From Omphalotus guepiniiformis (taxonomy: Eukaryota > Basidiomycota > Agaricomycetes > Agaricales > Omphalotaceae): 64,000 bases of DNA. The notes under the pieces are model-generated. The model was given only the letters and a program-made list of their open reading frames with translations. It searched no databases and was not told the origin of the DNA. The stretch covers positions 537,766 to 601,765 of the forward strand of contig JAQOOI010000061.1 of assembly GCA_028554645.1 (NCBI GenBank), given 5' to 3'. Positions 41,120 to 52,082 of the stretch are shown piece by piece. How positions within the stretch are numbered: position 1 is the stretch's first letter; every line of letters begins with the position of its first letter. The position numbers and the translations under genes were made by a program.

Positions 41120-43873
41120 ATGAGTTCTGCGTTGCCTAAGGTGCCCTCCACACCCTCATCCTCGCCGTGAGATGCCTCTTCTGTTCACTTGCTTCTGTGG
41201 CTCTTCCGTCTGACTTTGCACTCCTCCCTAGTAAAAAGCGTCAGGCGTCTAGTGCCGCTGGGTATGTTGTTCCTTTTTATCCTTTTTGCACCTTCTTCTG
41301 ACCCAGAACACTGCTGTCGTTGTGCCTTGCCAGGACTCCATCGCCGAAGAAACGTGCTGCTGCGAACGCCTCTTTCCCGGTAGAAACTGCCGTAAAAAAA
41401 GAGCGGGATGACGGCGCCCTGCGCCGTTCCGCTCGCACGTTCGTTTCTTTATGTTTTCTTTTACTTTAAAATGTCGGGCTTCTGACTTTCGCCATGCATT
41501 TTCAGCAGTGTTCCAACTGCAAAAAAACTCCACTCTTTGGAAGACGAGTGAGCTACACTCCTTCGTTCACCCTCTTTCTGCCCTTTTTAACTTCTCGCTT
41601 GATTGCCTTTCAGTGCGGTGGATCAGGAGTCTCGCATTCCTGTTGACATCCGGCCTTCTGATTCAGCGGAGCCTATTGAGTACGCCTGCGTCGTGTTGTC
41701 TGCCTTTTTGCCTCTTTTGATGCTTGCGCTCCTTTTGTTTTCTTTTGCGTAGACTTTCCTCGGACTCCGAACTGAGTCGTCCTGTTACGCCGGTGCCTCA
41801 GTCTCCCCCCCGGAAGAAAGTCATTGCCTCCGCGCGTGCTAAAGCAAGTGTGGCTCCAAACAAAAAAGGTTCCGCCGTTTCGAAGCAGAGGTTTGTTGGC
41901 GTGTATACATTTTCTGCCTGATTGTGACGTTGATGTCTGTCCTGTAGTGCTTCAGCAGTGGCCTCAGATACGACTGTCAAGCCCGTTGTCAATGCCAGGC
42001 CACCTGTAACTCCCAGACCCAAGACTTTTGTCAGGCCTTCCACCCCTCTGCCCAGTCCCGTTGTTTCCCCCACTGGCTCAGAGAAAGTCAGGTCTGCTTT
42101 TGGCACTTTGCACGTAGATTCTGCTTCGGAATCTGAAGATTTACCGGAGGTTCACGAGATTTTGAAGAAAAAGTGGGTTGCCGGTTTCGCTCTCTCTGTT
42201 AAAGACCTCCTTGCTCAACTCGTTCCTCGGCTCTCTCCTGACTTGTAGGTCCAAACTCCCTGTCTCTACCAAACCCTCCAAGTCCAAGGCTGTTCCTTTG
42301 TTTCTTGACGAGGAGGCCGTCGCGGAGGATGACAATCCTCTGGAGGAACCTGAGGCTGTTGAGAGTGAGGACGGCTCTTTGTCTGATCCTTTCATCAACG
42401 ACGAGCTGGACGAAAACGGGAACCCCGTCGAGTGAGTTTGTCTCTTCTAATTGCGTTGTTTCCCCTCACAATCTTTTCTTTTTGTACTTCAGAACTGCGG
42501 AGGTCGATGATGTAGCTGTCGAAGATGACCAATTGGATGCTGTGGAATTAGAGTAAGTCGGTCTGCTTTGCGTGTAGCATTTTTCTTCTCACCTTGCTCG
42601 TACCAGGTCCGCCAGATCTGCAGAATCTGATATGGAAGTGGATGGAGCTGTCTCTGATGACATCCCTCCCGCCACCGCTGAAGAGGAAGCAACCCTGGTG
42701 GTCCCCTCTGTTCTGAATGTCGAGTTGCAAGATCCGTTGTTGCGTTCTCTGTACGCCAGTCTACCGGCCAATACAATTCCACAGTCAGTGACCATTGCAA
42801 GGAGTGCCTTTTAATTGACTAACCATTTTAACCATTTCTTTCCAGACCAGCATCCATGGTTCCTTATGTCTCCTCCAGAGGCAATGCCGACGAGGGCTAC
42901 GCGTATATTGCCACAGCCAAATACGCGCTTGTGCGTAACGGGCTCCCTAGCAAGAACGACCGCGCGTGAGTCTCTGGTCGCTGTATCGTTTCTTTGTGTT
43001 TACGATCCGTCGTTTGGCAGTCGTTTCCGTGCTAGCTTGGAGTTTGTGGCCTACAACCATTTCTACAACATTTGTCGAGGCCCTAAGAACCTCTTCGTCA
43101 AAGGTTATGATTGCTACAAGCCGACGTCCGACTCTCGTTCGGTGGCGGTCTTCATTGTCACCGGTGTCCTTGTGCGCAGTGATCTAAGCCAACCCTCCGG
43201 CATGCAGAATAGCGAATCTTACAAGATCGGTCTCATGTTAATGGAGCAAGAGTTTCAGTTGTTCCAGTCCTCTGTGGGTGCAATTGCTGGGTTGCAGGCC
43301 TTTCACGCTCCAGTTAAGGGGGGCATTATCACTTTCTCTACCAGGAAACGCGAGCAAGGTTCCAGTGCCAGCGGTGTGTGTTCCAAGTTTTGTAATCCCT
43401 CCGTAATAGTAACGCCTGTCTTTCTTAGCTGCCCCCGATTTCGCGGAGCCCAACCCCTTCGCCTCCGTGACGAGGGTGGCTTTGCCTGGCACCCCTGTCG
43501 CTGGCTCAAGCACTCAGTATGCCACGTCCGCCGCTCCCTTTCCTCCTTTCCTCAAGTTCCAAGACAAAAGTTTGTGTCCCTTCCCCATGCTTTCTCTGAC
43601 TGAATTATTGATTTCTTGCTCACTGCTTCAGTTCCCGTCTATGATGGCCGCTCCAACACGGCTAAAGGCTCCAACGGCTTCGCGTTTCGGCCGTCAGATT
43701 GGGATCGATTGAGGGCTCTGCCCCGATACGGTAAAGCCGACATTGACCGTCTCTCGGTTGTGACAGTCGGTTTCACCCTATCGAGTTGGGACAAGATGCC
43801 GAGTGCCCAGTACAGATCCTGCCATTTCAATGCGCTCTTTGCGATTGTTTTGGCTAACACAGGTTCAACTTGA
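41120..43873 (+). CDS. orphan gene B, acidic/basic N-terminus plus folded C-terminal domain
   Basis: Starts MSSALPKVPSTPSSSP, then a series of micro-exons carrying KKRQASSAAG, TPSPKKRAAANASF, LSSDSELSRPVTPVPQSPPR, KTFVRPSTPLPSPVVSPTGS, ASESEDLPEVHEILKKK, FLDEEAVAEDDNPLEEPEAV, PFINDELDENGNP and a long acidic run. The second half is a folded domain: YVSSRGNADEGYAYIATAKY, LEFVAYNHFYNICRGPKNLF, VKGYDCYKPTSDSRSVAVFI, VTGVLVRSDLSQPSG, IGLMLMEQEFQLFQSS, FHAPVKGGIITFSTRKRE, then a Ser/Pro linker and FRPSDWDRLRALPRYGKADI before the stop. No known family. The Lys-rich/Ser-Pro/acidic N-terminus resembles nuclear chromatin-associated proteins. Splice sites fit wherever checked, so it may be intact, but exon edges are approximate. 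Converges on gene C, stops 257 bp apart. Confidence 0.6.
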
Positions 43874-44130
43874 ACCCAGTAGTTCGTCGATTTGCCACCT
43901 TCCTGACTCGTTGCCACTCCTTCCGCTTTAACCGTGTACTGTCGTTACTCGTCTCGCGTGCTTATCTGTTTTTTGTGTGTCTCCGTTGGCGTTCTAAAAT
44001 TTGCTCATCCTGTACGTTACGCAATATATATCCTGCTTGGAGACTTTGTGGTGATGGAGCTGAAGCCTCAATATTCACAGTGATGCAAAAGTGAAGTCAA
44101 ATTTCGGCCCTTTGTACATATGTGAAACAG

Positions 44131-45220
44131 CTACTCGTAAACCCCAGCTCGACACATCAACGCGTTCTCTACAAATATTGTCAACACCACCCTTTGCCCA
44201 ATGGCAGGTTCGCTGAAGTGGGACAGTTGTCTGGTGTTGGCAGCCAGAAGCTGGGTGCTCGTAGGCGCCACAGTCACCCCTACTTGAGGGAACACGGTTC
44301 GTCCTCCTTCAAAAGCGCCGAACACGTAAACAAAGGTCCTCGAATGCCGGGCATCATTCACGTCGGTGTGTGGGATCTCGCTGCCCCCTTCTTTGATGGC
44401 GATTGTGGAGGCGACTCCTTCAAAGTCAGTTGCTGGACGCAAAGCATATACACGTTGTAAGGCGGGTGGCAACGCAAGGTACGCTCTGTGGCACTTGAAT
44501 CAGTACGAGTGTGTTTTCAACTGTCTGATGGGGGCACTCACTTCTGACGTCGCTCCCAGTCCTCAGGGAAATGCTCTAACAGTATCCGCCGGACTGGGAT
44601 GAGGACGTAATGCTTAATGCCTGCCAGCAGTGCGTCCATCGCGGCAATGCATGTGCTGGTCTGGTTGCGTGTGTCTGCGGTCAGATTTGGTGTGGGGCTA
44701 TAGATGGACCATGTCCCGAAATGAAACGCCTGTGTCATGGACCGGTTCTTGTCCCCCTTCCCTGAATGCTTGGGGGTTGTGGCTTTGAAATTATTCCACA
44801 GCTTCATCAGCTCCGAGGACGCACGGGGAGAAACGACGTGTGCGAACAGACCCACGGCGAAGTCTCTGTCTAGAGGGCCCGGTCCTCTGACCATCACGTT
44901 GGTGGACGTGCGTAACGTCGCTAACGCGTTGTAGTTGGTGGTGTACTTCGTCTCCGTGACGTCGCGTACAATGCTCTGCTTCTTTGCTCTCTTGATGAAG
45001 TCCGGGGGAAACTCTTCGAGGACTAAGGTTTCTGCGAGTTGTTGTCAGTGGCGACCCAGTGGTAGTCCCAACAACACTCACTTTGCTCACGCAGCCCCTG
45101 TTTTGCCCGTGCTACAGCCCGATCAAAACCACCGCTACTCTTCCAGTGCTCCCAGTTTTTAGCCCTTTTCTGGGGGTTGGGTCGACCCCGGCGATTTTTG
45201 CGTTTCCTTGTGCCTGTCAT
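44131..45220 (-). CDS. TET/JBP-like 2OG-Fe(II) DNA-base dioxygenase (gene C)
   Basis: Three exons (45,220-45,082; 45,031-44,542; 44,485-44,131) join in frame with GT-AG introns of 50 and 56 bp, giving 327 residues. N-terminus MTGTRKRKNRRGRPNPQKRA is strongly basic, fitting nuclear import or DNA binding. Middle: FIKRAKKQSIVRDVTETKYT, GPLDRDFAVGLFAHV, FHFGTWSIYSPTPNL. Core of the double-stranded beta-helix: STIAIKEGGSEIPHTDVNDA with the HxD iron pair near residue 240, FVYVFGAFEGGRTVFPQVGV, then LSHFSEPAIGQRVVLTIFVE with the distal His and the Arg expected to hold 2-oxoglutarate. TET/JBP enzymes oxidise 5-methylcytosine or thymine in DNA; fungal members are expanded in agarics and linked to KDZ transposons (Iyer and co-workers, 2014). 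Subfamily placement is by motif pattern and context only; another small dioxygenase family is possible. Confidence 0.72.
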
Positions 45221-46731
45221 GACTCGAGGTTGCGGAAAAAAACAAGGTTGTTGTCGATATGGCTGAAGGTAGACCCTTTTTCTTGGTAAGCGCAGGGGTC
45301 CACTCTGGTCCTGCATCCGCATGGGCGTGTGGCCTTGTGGCCCGTTTCGCCGAACACGTGACTATCAGACCCACCATGGGCGGTTTCCAGCGCAGGGAAG
45401 GGGCCAACGACACGGTGTATCGCCTGGATCGGACAATGTTGTCCGATCAACAGCAGTCAGCACCGTCTAGGCACCAACTGTGACCCGCAAACCGCCCTGC
45501 CAATGTGCGGGAAGCACACCCTGGGTCGGGCGCTGAATGCCCGATCAACAGCAGCCTGGAACGGTTTTGTCGTGAGCGCGATGGGGATAGAGGTTAGATG
45601 GTACCAGGGAAAGGGTTTTGCCGCGGTGCTTGGTTGCTGGGCTCGAGGAAAATCACCTCTGCTGGACAAACATTGCCCTGGCCACCTACACGGAGAGCGA
45701 TGGAGCGGACCGCTGGCCAACGACACGAGAGATGTCTGATCAACAGCTGTCGGCGCCGTTGTAGGCACCGACCGTGACCTGGGTGCCCAGCCAGAGAGCT
45801 GACTCCGGACTGGAAGCCTGGGTGGATTGTTTGCTAGTGCGATGGGTTGGGAGGACGACTCATCGACCTGCATCTACGCTTTCGAAGGGGTTCAACCAAC
45901 CCTGGTCGAAAAAGTTCCTGCAAGTCAAACCTCGATAAATAACTTGAACTGGCCTCAAGGACAGCAGCTAGAACTTACCGCGCAAACCAGCTGTCGCCAG
46001 CGGATTTTTTGACGGTTGGGCTGAGCGTTCTTCGACCTTGTTCAAGCGTACATCGGCAACAGTTTCCGACGGTAGGTCCCAAGGCTTGATATCGACTCGA
46101 TGGCCGACACTAGTCCTTTCTCCAGCACCTCCCATCAAATCACCTCTTCTTAAGCCGTCGCAACAACTACGTCGGTCGCTACTACCTCTTCGGCCTCTTC
46201 TCCAGATCCTTCCTTCCAGCGCCCCATGTATCCATGGACCGAGCTCATTCGTAGAGTTATAAACTCCACGTTGAGCTGCGATGCAGTGGCACACGAGGTT
46301 AGGTGGTATCGTAATCCGTGAGGCCCGGGCTCATTCGTGGAGTTATAAACTCTACGTTGAGCTCCAGGTGGTGGTCCTGAATCAAGCGCACGAGAAGCGT
46401 CACTGGAGTTTCTGGTGTCTGCTTATATAATATACCTATCCGTTAAGTTTCTGATGTTGTTTACGTAACATATATGGTAGTATTCGTTGTTTCGTTGCAG
46501 TGTTCCGTTTTACAGTTTGTAATGTGGTAGTATTGTTGCTGCACGCTCACTCTTCAGCAATTGTTGATGCATGGCGCGTTTTCTTTGGTAAAATACACTT
46601 TAATTTTGACTACAATCTGTGTAATACATCTGGGTCTGGAGTAAGCTACATGTGAGTCCGAGATTATATACAACCAAACGTCCTTGAGGTAATTTAAGTA
46701 TACCTGAATGCATGTGCCTTAGCGGCATGTT
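45221..46731. other. intergenic between genes C and D, with direct repeats
   Basis: No confident gene. The block 'gatcaacagcagtcagcacc...aggcaccaactgtgacc' near 45,445-45,485 recurs as 'gatcaacagctgtcggcgcc...aggcaccgaccgtgacc' near 45,738-45,778, and 'cccgatcaacagcag' occurs again at about 45,540. Open frames on both strands exist across 45,457-46,294 but show no recognisable domain. Confidence 0.5.
46241..46363. repeat. two hairpin-forming direct repeats
   Basis: Two copies (46,241-46,277 and 46,328-46,363) of a block with 'cattcgtagagttataaact' / 'cattcgtggagttataaact' followed by 'c.acgttgagct'. Each can fold into a stem of about 8 bp (GTGGAGTT against AACTCYAC) around a three-base ATA loop. 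Confidence 0.6.
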
Positions 46732-49483
46732 TTAAAACCGTCTACCGAGGTATTGATGGGCGAGGTCGTCGGTCTTCTGCGCTAGCCTGTACGAGTCCTT
46801 GGTAAACTTGATGGCTTGCTTCCACTCAGCGTTGCTCAACACGTCTGCGCTCCCGTGACCAATGTTCTGCAACCGCTGTTGAAACCAAGCTTCCGCGTCC
46901 CGACTCCAGTATCCACAGCTCAACCCGCTCACTTTCCATGAGGACTGCCTGGGCCACCAAGACTTCTGAGCCACCTGCATGTATCCCCAGCGATCCCGTT
47001 GCCCTGTCCCAACGTCGTACACGCCGCAGATCAAGTCTATCTCGGATTGGCTGAGCTGATCGTCCCAAAACCCGTCACTTTCCTTGCCATCCCAGACGCA
47101 CTCTCCAGACAACCACACATCCTTTGAGGGACCTTTGAGTACCGCGTCTTCTTTGACCACATGGAGTGCTAGACGTGCAACGATACCTCCAGCCAGGACA
47201 GCTGCGCGACCTCTTTCTGTCCGCAAGAAACAGTCTCGTTGATGAGCATAAGCCCGGTACTCGTCGAGCAGCTGTCCTCCCTCTCGATGCAGAAAATTCT
47301 TTTGTCGGTATCCTAACAGCGGAGGTGGGAGAGGAACTGCGGGTATTGGACGGGGGATGGCCTTGTCACGAACAAACGTGTTGAAAGCTATCCCTTGCCG
47401 TATCAGATTCGGTATGATTTTTCGTAGGTCGGGCCCCCATCCGCGACGCGCAATTTCGAGAACGTCGTCCGCACTCCTTAAGGCGAGCTGGAACGGGACC
47501 TTGTCTCCTGCTTCTGGTGAGATCAGGTAGTATCCATCCATAACATCCATGTAGATCACAGCAAACCCCCAATTTTCGTGTATTTCTGCTTGGTCGTTAC
47601 TCAGATCCAAACAGGCTGGTACATCATCGAGTTTCTTTGCGGAGAGCAGGACAGTAATGAAGTGCCGCAGCTTGTCAGAGGTGCTTTTTTTAACCAGTGC
47701 TACCTGCTCCGACCGAGCGTTCCCTAGCATATTGCGGATTTTGTTCCAGCTAACGTCTTTGTCGGTAACAGTAACGGTGCCTCCGCCATGCTCCAAAAAA
47801 CCCAATCGGTTGTAAGCAATGTCCTCGAGCGGATCTGCAAATTCCAGTGCAGGATGGGTGGACATGGGATCACCTTCACCGTGCAGACGACGAAGATACT
47901 CGGCTGGCTGCGTTTCCCCTTCGCAGTCGAGGTCGAGATTTTCGTCAGGAGTCACTTCAAACAAGGGCTGGACAGTCCCTGTGTCCTCCTCGTCAGACCA
48001 GGACGGGGGTCCGTCGTCTGGATCAAATTCTGTGCACACGTCCCACTCGTTTGCGCAGGGAGTTATACCTTCTCTGACGGGAACCGTATTCCTCCCAGTA
48101 AGATTCGTAGTGATTGCGCCCTGCCGGAATCCGTCGTCGACCACCATCCACTAATTCCCAATAGAACACTGTTGCTCCCTTTCGTCCAGGTGGAAGGTCT
48201 TTTGCGGCAACACCCTCTCTTTGCAATCGGCGCTGTCGGTCCGTCGCCGATTCGCGAGCAATACACGCGTTTTTCTCTCGCTCGCGTCTGCTAAAGAACG
48301 CAGCCATGTCTTCGCCTGGGCGCTGTCCGGAGTTGGGGTGCACTGTAACGACGCATGGCGGGGGTTTATCGACTGGCTGTCGGTGAGAGCGAGTGCTTCT
48401 GTCTGCGTCTCTGTCGAGGGCTGGAAGAACTACCTCGTACACCTGTCCTCCTATGCTGTGAGTTGCGTGTTGGCCAGACTCCACTCTCTTCACCTCGGCC
48501 TCTAATGCATTTATCTCGTCTTGAGGCACCTCCTGCCTCGCGCGACCGTACCGTATCAGCTCAAGTCTATTTAACACTCTCGGGCTAGGCGCCCATCTAA
48601 AAAGTTCAGGTGGTATGGTCCATGTCTCTCGAGCGTCGCCCCAGTAAATTGCTAGCGGCGTTTTTGCTGCAATGAGAACGGGTAACAAATGTTTGAATTT
48701 TTGTGCTTCGACGAAAGCTCCTACAGGTACGGTGTCTAGGAAGGACTTTCTCCAGTACGTCAACCAGATATGTGATAGCCCCGTTTCCTTCTGCAAAACG
48801 TCCAGAACCTGTCTCCAGTGGTGCTCGTTTATTTCCTGTTGGCTGAGCTCCTGGGGGTGTGTTCTTCCGTTCTGTGCATCTCTAACCTCTTCCTGCTTTT
48901 TCATATGATGGGCAAAGTATGATATTGCACCAGCTAAGGGAAGAAATGCACGCTGCGATGCAATTGCGTGACGACGTGCTATCACCTCAGAGAAATGGGG
49001 CTGAGTGTAACCGTACTGACTCGGATACGACCAAAAGCGAAAGTCTCGCGGGATACCGATGTTGGCCAGTCGCATAGAAAAACTCTCAGCAACCTGCGTA
49101 GCACTCTTTCCAGCTCCTCCCACAGTCGTATGATCTCGCTGTCCAACACAAAACATTCCACCGGCCCCAAGTCGCGTGTCCAGGACCACAGGCATGGTGT
49201 CCTCTGTGTAGTCCAGTGGCTCAAGCCATTCTGTTTTGAAAGGGTTTAGTGCCGGGACGAAAGCGAGGAAAGGCATGGACTCCGTTAACCAGCTAGGGTG
49301 TTCGACTCCACCCAGTGACTGACTCCTAGGACCTGGGTCATGTGGAGACCGTGAGGGAATTCTGGGGAATCCAGAGGGCTTTTGGTTGACGATGGTGAAC
49401 AGTCCATCTTCAATCAAGGTATGCTGGAGGCTTGACATGAGTGCGAAGCCCACTCGGTCGGGACGTTGTGCCGTGGCCATCAT
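46732..49483 (-). pseudogene. orphan gene D, large intronless protein split by a frameshift
   Basis: First half (49,483-48,023) starts MMATAQRPDRVGFALM and includes SLQHTLIEDGLFTIVNQKPS, RDFRFWSYPSQYGYTQPHFS, HIWLTYWRKSFLDTVPVGAF and WELVDGGRRRIPAGRNHYES ahead of YWEEYGSRQRRYN. Second half, in another frame (to 46,732), begins EWDVCTEFDPDDGPPSWSDE and contains YNRLGFLEHGGGTVTVTDKD, GFAVIYMDVMDGYYLISPEA, RGWGPDLRKIIPNLIRQGIA, SGLSCGYWSRDAEAWFQQRL and a final DDLAHQYLGRRF. The frames overlap (48,023-48,147) and the change at about 48,050-48,065 needs a single-base shift with no splice sites, so the two parts were one protein of about 900 residues. No known domain; possibly a Helitron- or TE-carried gene given its neighbours. 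Otherwise free of stops, so the lesion is recent or an assembly error. Confidence 0.65.
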
Positions 49484-49498
49484 GTCGGGAACCAGCTT

Positions 49499-49704
49499 CC
49501 GTCGTTGCGTCTGAGGGTGTGCTGAGGGGTACGAGTGCCGAGAACGATCACGGAGATATAATACTCTGTGACGTTCAGCTGGGTAGATGATATTCTGGTC
49601 TCGTCGTTGAGTCTGAGGGTGTGCTGAGGGGTACGAGTGCCGAGAACGATCACGGAGATATAGTACTCTGTGATGTTCAGCTGGGTAGATGATATTCTGG
49701 TGTC
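49499..49704. repeat. two ~102-bp tandem repeats plus a partial third
   Basis: The unit from 'gtctgagggtgtgctgaggg' through 'cgagaacgatcacggagata' to 'gctgggtagatgatattctg' occurs twice with few differences. The 'cacggagatata' part recurs a third time at about 49,718. Each unit holds an inverted repeat (CACGGAG against CTCTGTG around an AT-rich loop). The unit is a multiple of three and lies just upstream of gene D's likely ATG. Confidence 0.8.
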
Positions 49705-52082
49705 GAGACGAACGAGCACGGAGATATAGGACTCCGAGACGCTCTGTACGCGAGTAGACCGGTATAGGTAGCTGCAAATTGTCAGCTTATCGCTTAGATA
49801 GCATTGGTGTACCACTTACCTGGTTCCCTGACGCACTGCTCGCCTTGAGACTCTGTCTGTGGGCGGTGGTTGATGATATGAAGTTCCGGCGCTTGAGTCG
49901 ATCATCCTAAAGTGGTGGCGCTTGAACTCTGTAACTATTTCTGGAAGCTCGTTCCCACAGTCGTCCTGCCAGCGCTAAAAAATAGGCCTGGGCTCGTTCC
50001 CACCCACCACGTGCGTCTGCGCTTGAACTTCTGTTTTTGGTTTCCCGTAACTCACTTCCTTCCGCCATCCGTCTAGTAGCCTACTCATGATCGATTGATC
50101 TCCCACCCGCTCGCCCAGCGTTGACGGTTGCCGATAAGCAGGAAAAAGGGGTGTGACAGGTGGACCCGAGGTCTCAGGTGCGTATTTTTCTGTTCTCTTT
50201 GGGTCGTGTTTGTTGATACTTAACTCTTCCAGTGGTTTTTTTGTTGGTTCTTCCAGGCTGGTTCGGACTGAGACTGGCGGGTTTATAACCCTCCAATGTC
50301 TCATCGTCGTGTTCGCAGGGACCGAGACTGGCGGGTTTATAACCCTCCAATGTCTCATCGCCGTGTTCGCAGGGACCGAGACTGGCGGGTTTATAACCCT
50401 CCAACGTCTCATCGTCGTGTTCGCAGGGACCGAGACTGGCGGGTTTATAACCCTCCAGTGTCTCTTCGTCGTGTTCGCCCGTCTGTGGAGGGAACCGGCA
50501 CTGAACTCCGTTTCCTCTTCTCCGTAATCAGGACACAGTGGCGCCTGTCTCGATAATTGTCAATCTTGGCGTCCCTGATCCCACACGTCCGCACACACCC
50601 GCTCTCGCTCACTCACTCACTCACTCTCCTCTCAACTATCGGTGCTCTAACATCTTCGCGAGCACCTACATCAGCACCTGTCCGTCTCGACAGTGCCTGG
50701 TTGGTCTTGAAGCGTGAGTTTGAGCATCCACATCAGCATAAGCCCGTCTTGTCGGTGACACGTTGGCGTTAGCCTCAAAGCACGACTCGTTGTTCAGCTC
50801 GATGTTCCACGAGTCGTCGCAGTGGGTGGTGTGTTCTGGACGCGTCACGCGCGGGGTGGGATGTGTTGGAAGGCAGCGCAAAGGGGTGGCTTTACGTCTG
50901 CAGCTCTTGACTCATAGGGAACCATCGCGCTGCCAATTGCTATTGTTTGGTGTCGAAATAGTACAGTGTATAAACACGGTGCTTGTACTCTATCGTGTCA
51001 TTAATGGGTGTATTGTAAAGCCCGCCTAAGTACCCTTTCAACGCGACCAATTTGCTTATTATGTCCCCTTCTCATCACTCGTACACTCGTACACTGGTGC
51101 TCCGTACCGAATAAGAAGGAAATGTCAACATTACGCCGGTAGTTGCTTGGGCCACGTATTATGTGCTTCTTTGATTACTTAACGTTGGTTCAGTCTGGGT
51201 ACACCAATTCGGTAGCTTTTTTTTTCGTTCGTTCCTTGCCTACTTCTTCCCGATGCTGCGTTGCGCGTCCCTCCTGCTGCTAGCGACCTGCTGCTCAAAA
51301 ATAAGCTCCTGTGCTGTTCAGTCTGTCGGTGAGCCCGTGTCTCTTCTGTTTTTTGTGTTCACAGACTCACAGTCCCTTTTCTTCGTGGGTTTCGTGATTG
51401 TCAAGTATCTGAACAATATCTCAACCCGCGTATCGGAAATACGTTGTGTATTCTTGCCTGTAAGCCGGTTTGGTCGAACCGCGACGCGTCGTGTGCGTCT
51501 CCCTTCTTCCTCTCTTTCTTTTTCTTTCTTTCTTTTTTTTTTTTTGTAAATCCTTACTGATTTTAAATTGGGTGGTCCTTTAGTTCAAAATGCTATGGCT
51601 TCGGTGTTGGGTCCAACAGACCCAGTGAACAAGTCCCTGCCACCTTGTGAGTCCCGAGACCGTTGCGCCGCGCGTAAAACTAACGCTCTGTTGTAGCGCA
51701 CTCCCTTGTGAACCATGCCAGCAACTCCGTGTCGGCTGTTAATTGCTGCTCGGTCTTTGACTACCGCAGTCCTTGTTGTTCCCCAGCCAACGCGTCGAGT
51801 CATGCGTCAACCGTCGTCGTTGGGCCCGCTGGTCCGTTGGACCAGGATCCGGGTCATGCCCTTGTAGAGGGTATCCTCGTGCAGAGGATGACCTCTTGCA
51901 GGTTCTCTCTATCATTCTTGCCCCCCCTGCGGCCTCTGCGGCGTATGCCGTATATATATTTCGCTCGATCCTCTGCATCGATGACCCGATTTTCGCGTCG
52001 CGTGCGCGACTTCGTGGGATTGGTCTCTATAAGCTGCCTCTGAGCTTGTTTTTTTCCGCATTTTGTTTCTTTCGCTCGTTGG
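49705..52082. other. region between gene D and the Helitron, no confident gene
   Basis: Besides the 54-bp minisatellite, there is a 'ctcactcactcactc' run at about 50,605 and a long T-rich tract near 51,510-51,547. Open frames such as 51,253-51,549 begin with a hydrophobic stretch but lack support. First exons of the Helitron gene could lie here, but I cannot define them. Confidence 0.4.
50266..50483. repeat. four tandem copies of a 54-bp minisatellite
   Basis: The unit begins 'gaccgagactggcgggttta' and continues 'taaccctcca.tgtctcatcg.cgtgttcgcagg'. 'agactggcgg' starts at 50,271, 50,325, 50,379 and 50,433, an exact 54-bp period. Copies differ at only one to three bases. Each contains the short palindrome-like core GGGTTTATAACCC. 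No coding role is evident, although the unit is a multiple of three and stays open in several frames. Confidence 0.92.

Noticed and set aside
50153..50556. Frames encoding an 18-residue repeat protein
   Set aside because: All three frames of the 54-bp minisatellite are open, so openness carries no coding signal; no start context or domain.
51253..51549. Possible signal-peptide protein (MLRCASLLLLATCC)
   Set aside because: Hydrophobic start is followed by simple-sequence-encoded residues from a T-rich tract, with no conserved features.
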